Part shown: one piece after another, positions 5,221-5,786 of the stretch
How the letters are laid out: each line of letters begins with the position of its first letter
How positions within the stretch are numbered: the stretch's first letter is position 1
Assembly: GCA_003520145.1 (NCBI GenBank)
Contig: DOVJ01000211.1
Coordinates: 1 to 5,786, forward strand
From: Eubacterium sp.
GTDB lineage: Bacteria > Bacillota > Clostridia > Lachnospirales > Lachnospiraceae
DNA: 5,786 nucleotides
Direction of reading: 5' to 3'
The notes under the pieces: generated by a model
What the model saw: only the letters and a program-made list of their open reading frames with translations
Database searches by the model: none
Told to the model about the DNA's origin: nothing
Program-made: the position numbers and the translations under genes

Positions 5221-5786
5221 TTACTTAAAAAGACCTTTTTTCTTCTTTGCAGTCTCTTCAACCTGTGATGTTCCACCATTCATAGCCTTATCGAATTCAA
5301 CAAGTGCATCCTTTTGTTCCTTGGTTAGCTTCTCAGGTACAACAACTCTAAGTGTCACGTACTGATCACCTCTAACCTGAGGATTCTTGTAGTAAGGAAC
5401 ACCCTTACCGCGAAGTCTAAGCTTTGTATTAGGCTGTGTTCCAGGCTTTACATCATAGTCCACATATCCATCTATAGTCTGAATCTTAATTGTCGCACCC
5501 AAAGCTGCTGTAGCAAAGCTTATAGGAACTGTAGAGAATATATTAAGATCTTCTCTTTCGAACACTGGATGACTCGAAACATTGACAACAACATAAAGAT
5601 CACCTCTTGGTCCGCCATTACCGCCCGGTTCACCAAGACCACCTATAGCGACCTTATTGCCTGAATCAACACCTGCAGGTATCTTAACTGCAATCTTCTT
5701 GCGAACAGTCTGATAACCTGTACCATAGCAAGATGCACACTTCTCCTTATAGTACGAACCTGCTCCCTTACACTGAGAACACTGCT
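5221..5786 (-). CDS. dnaJ: Chaperone protein DnaJ (Hsp40), 3' part only
   Basis: Co-chaperone that delivers unfolded proteins to DnaK and stimulates its ATPase. The 187 C-terminal residues are visible; the J domain, Gly/Phe region and first zinc repeats lie beyond the window edge. The fragment opens with the last two zinc-binding CxxCxGxG repeats, CSQCKGAG (5758-5781) and CASCYGTG (5716-5739). Then comes the substrate-binding beta-sandwich with IPAGVDSGNKV, PRGDLYVVV, HPVFERED, the DnaJ-typical AALGA.I.I.T.DG pattern, LRGKGVP and GDQYV. It ends in a lysine-rich tail (KKKKGLFK). These features mark the zinc-containing class I DnaJ rather than a CbpA-type protein. The reading frame is open to the window edge, so the gene begins outside; no internal Met should be taken as its start. 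In this kind of bacterium it usually follows hrcA-grpE-dnaK, which cannot be seen here. Confidence 0.97.
   Translation of the reverse strand, partial: QCSQCKGAGSYYKEKCASCYGTGYQTVRKKIAVKIPAGVDSGNKVAIGGLGEPGGNGGPRGDLYVVVNVSSHPVFEREDLNIFSTVPISFATAALGATIKIQTIDGYVDYDVKPGTQPNTKLRLRGKGVPYYKNPQVRGDQYVTLRVVVPEKLTKEQKDALVEFDKAMNGGTSQVEETAKKKKGLFK

Noticed and set aside
5221..5565. A complete 114-residue protein starting at the internal Met at 5565
   Set aside because: The same frame is open upstream to the window edge and encodes the DnaJ zinc repeats and HPVF region, so this Met is internal to DnaJ.

Overview
The window looks like a low-GC Gram-positive chromosome, most likely a clostridial gut or rumen bacterium of the Lachnospiraceae type (Butyrivibrio/Roseburia-like). 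This is an inference from AT-rich DNA, strong GGAGG ribosome binding sites, clostridial-looking Ddl and MurF sequences, and a pectin-degradation enzyme. The species cannot be fixed from the sequence alone.

All seven genes I accept lie on the minus strand, so transcription runs from high to low coordinates. At the right edge is the 3' part of dnaJ (5221-5786, 5' end outside the window). A 74-residue charged helical protein of unknown function (4982-5206) follows 14 nt later. A strong intrinsic terminator (4913-4968) closes that heat-shock transcription unit. Next comes a small sigma-70-family (ECF-like) protein (4334-4852). A GH105 unsaturated rhamnogalacturonyl hydrolase (3135-4271) follows, with its own well-formed extended -10 promoter (4305-4333).

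After a 76-nt gap holding a short hairpin comes a tight three-gene cluster. Ddl (2015-3058) makes D-Ala-D-Ala, and MurF (630-1994) joins that dipeptide to the UDP-MurNAc-tripeptide, so these are consecutive steps of peptidoglycan precursor synthesis. FolA, dihydrofolate reductase (145-633), overlaps murF by four bases (ATGA) and is probably translationally coupled to it.

The left edge (1-130) has no minus-strand gene. It holds a strong hairpin-plus-T7 terminator in plus orientation, probably shared by folA and a convergent plus-strand transcript entering from outside the window. The first 85 bases could be the tail of a plus-strand gene, but two frames are open and I cannot choose between them.

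Most of the window is ordinary core-genome content. The points most worth a second look are: a chromosomal DHFR carrying the Glu27-Gln28 'KGEQ' signature seen in mobile trimethoprim-resistance DfrA enzymes; a sigma-like protein with a CxxC in its linker and no visible anti-sigma partner, beside a lone pectin-oligosaccharide hydrolase; and the unknown 74-residue protein downstream of dnaJ. I found no CRISPR array, tRNA, rRNA, insertion sequence or convincing defence system.
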